NCBI GenBank assembly: GCA_963693365.1
Contig: CAVNZM010000001.1
Coordinates: 15,624,001 to 15,688,000 of the forward strand
DNA from: Amoebidium appalachense
Lineage: Eukaryota > Ichthyosporea
DNA length: 64,000 bases
Direction: 5' to 3'
Made by a program: the position numbers and the translations under genes
Notes under the pieces: generated by a model
Told to the model about the DNA's origin: nothing
Database searches by the model: none
What the model saw: the letters and a program-made list of their open reading frames with translations, nothing else
In this document: piece after piece, positions 63,966 to 64,000 of the stretch
Layout of the letters: each line of letters starts with the position of its first letter
How positions within the stretch are numbered: the first letter of the stretch is position 1

Positions 63966-64000
63966 CGAGAACCCTCAAAACAGAGCACATGCATGTTCAG

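Overview
This is a eukaryotic nuclear window, probably from a protist or alga. The evidence is spliced genes with GT-AG introns, mitochondrial presequences, TATA and CCAAT promoters, AATAAA signals, PIF/Harbinger-like and piggyBac DNA transposons, and a spliceosomal-cap methyltransferase homologue. I cannot place the lineage from sequence alone. The most conspicuous trait is an extreme load of simple repeats: dozens of uninterrupted G or C runs of 20 to 49 bases, very long (CA)n/(GT)n and (CT)n/(GA)n tracts, and T-run/G-run junctions. These fill intergenic DNA and introns and generate most of the long but meaningless open frames (poly-Pro, poly-Gly, His-Thr, Val-Cys, Ser-Leu).

Layout. 1-4.6 kb: repeat-rich, with several copies of a dispersed repeat (R1) whose end always abuts a G run. 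5.19-7.33 kb (+): a three-exon mitochondrial acyl-CoA thioesterase-like gene. 7.98-10.32 kb: a Harbinger-like mobile-element cluster, including a 1.7-kb element with 16-bp perfect terminal inverted repeats, a TAA target duplication and a Myb/SANT-like open frame interrupted by a smaller element. 11-14.3 kb: simple repeats. 16.8-17.6 kb (+): a single-exon SAM-domain protein of the Vts1/Smaug RNA-binding type. 19.5-29.1 kb (+): a 12-exon gene for a mitochondrial processing peptidase beta/complex III core-1-like protein in which the zinc motif reads NxxEH. 31.0-33.2 kb (+): a secreted Ntn-hydrolase of the choloylglycine hydrolase family, with a frameshift in a G7 run. 33.2-41.3 kb: no convincing gene. 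41.3-46.2 kb (-): a three-exon gene fusing an RRM to a trimethylguanosine-synthase-type methyltransferase. 46.2 kb: a likely bidirectional promoter. 50.4-52.2 kb (-): a secreted two-Kazal-domain protein with a Pro/Ala/Thr-rich tail and a frameshift in a C6 run. 53.6-55.7 kb (-): a frameshifted piggyBac transposase. 60 kb (-): a hypothetical gene with a mitochondrial-type N-terminus. The right edge holds a TATA promoter reading out of the window.

The genes do not form a pathway; this is an ordinary gene-poor eukaryotic neighbourhood. Three items deserve most attention: the RRM-TGS1 fusion, the composite terminal architecture of the Harbinger-like element, and the intron design. In that design, (GT)n or G-rich sequence follows the donor and (CA)n or C-rich sequence precedes the acceptor, so the two intron ends are complementary.
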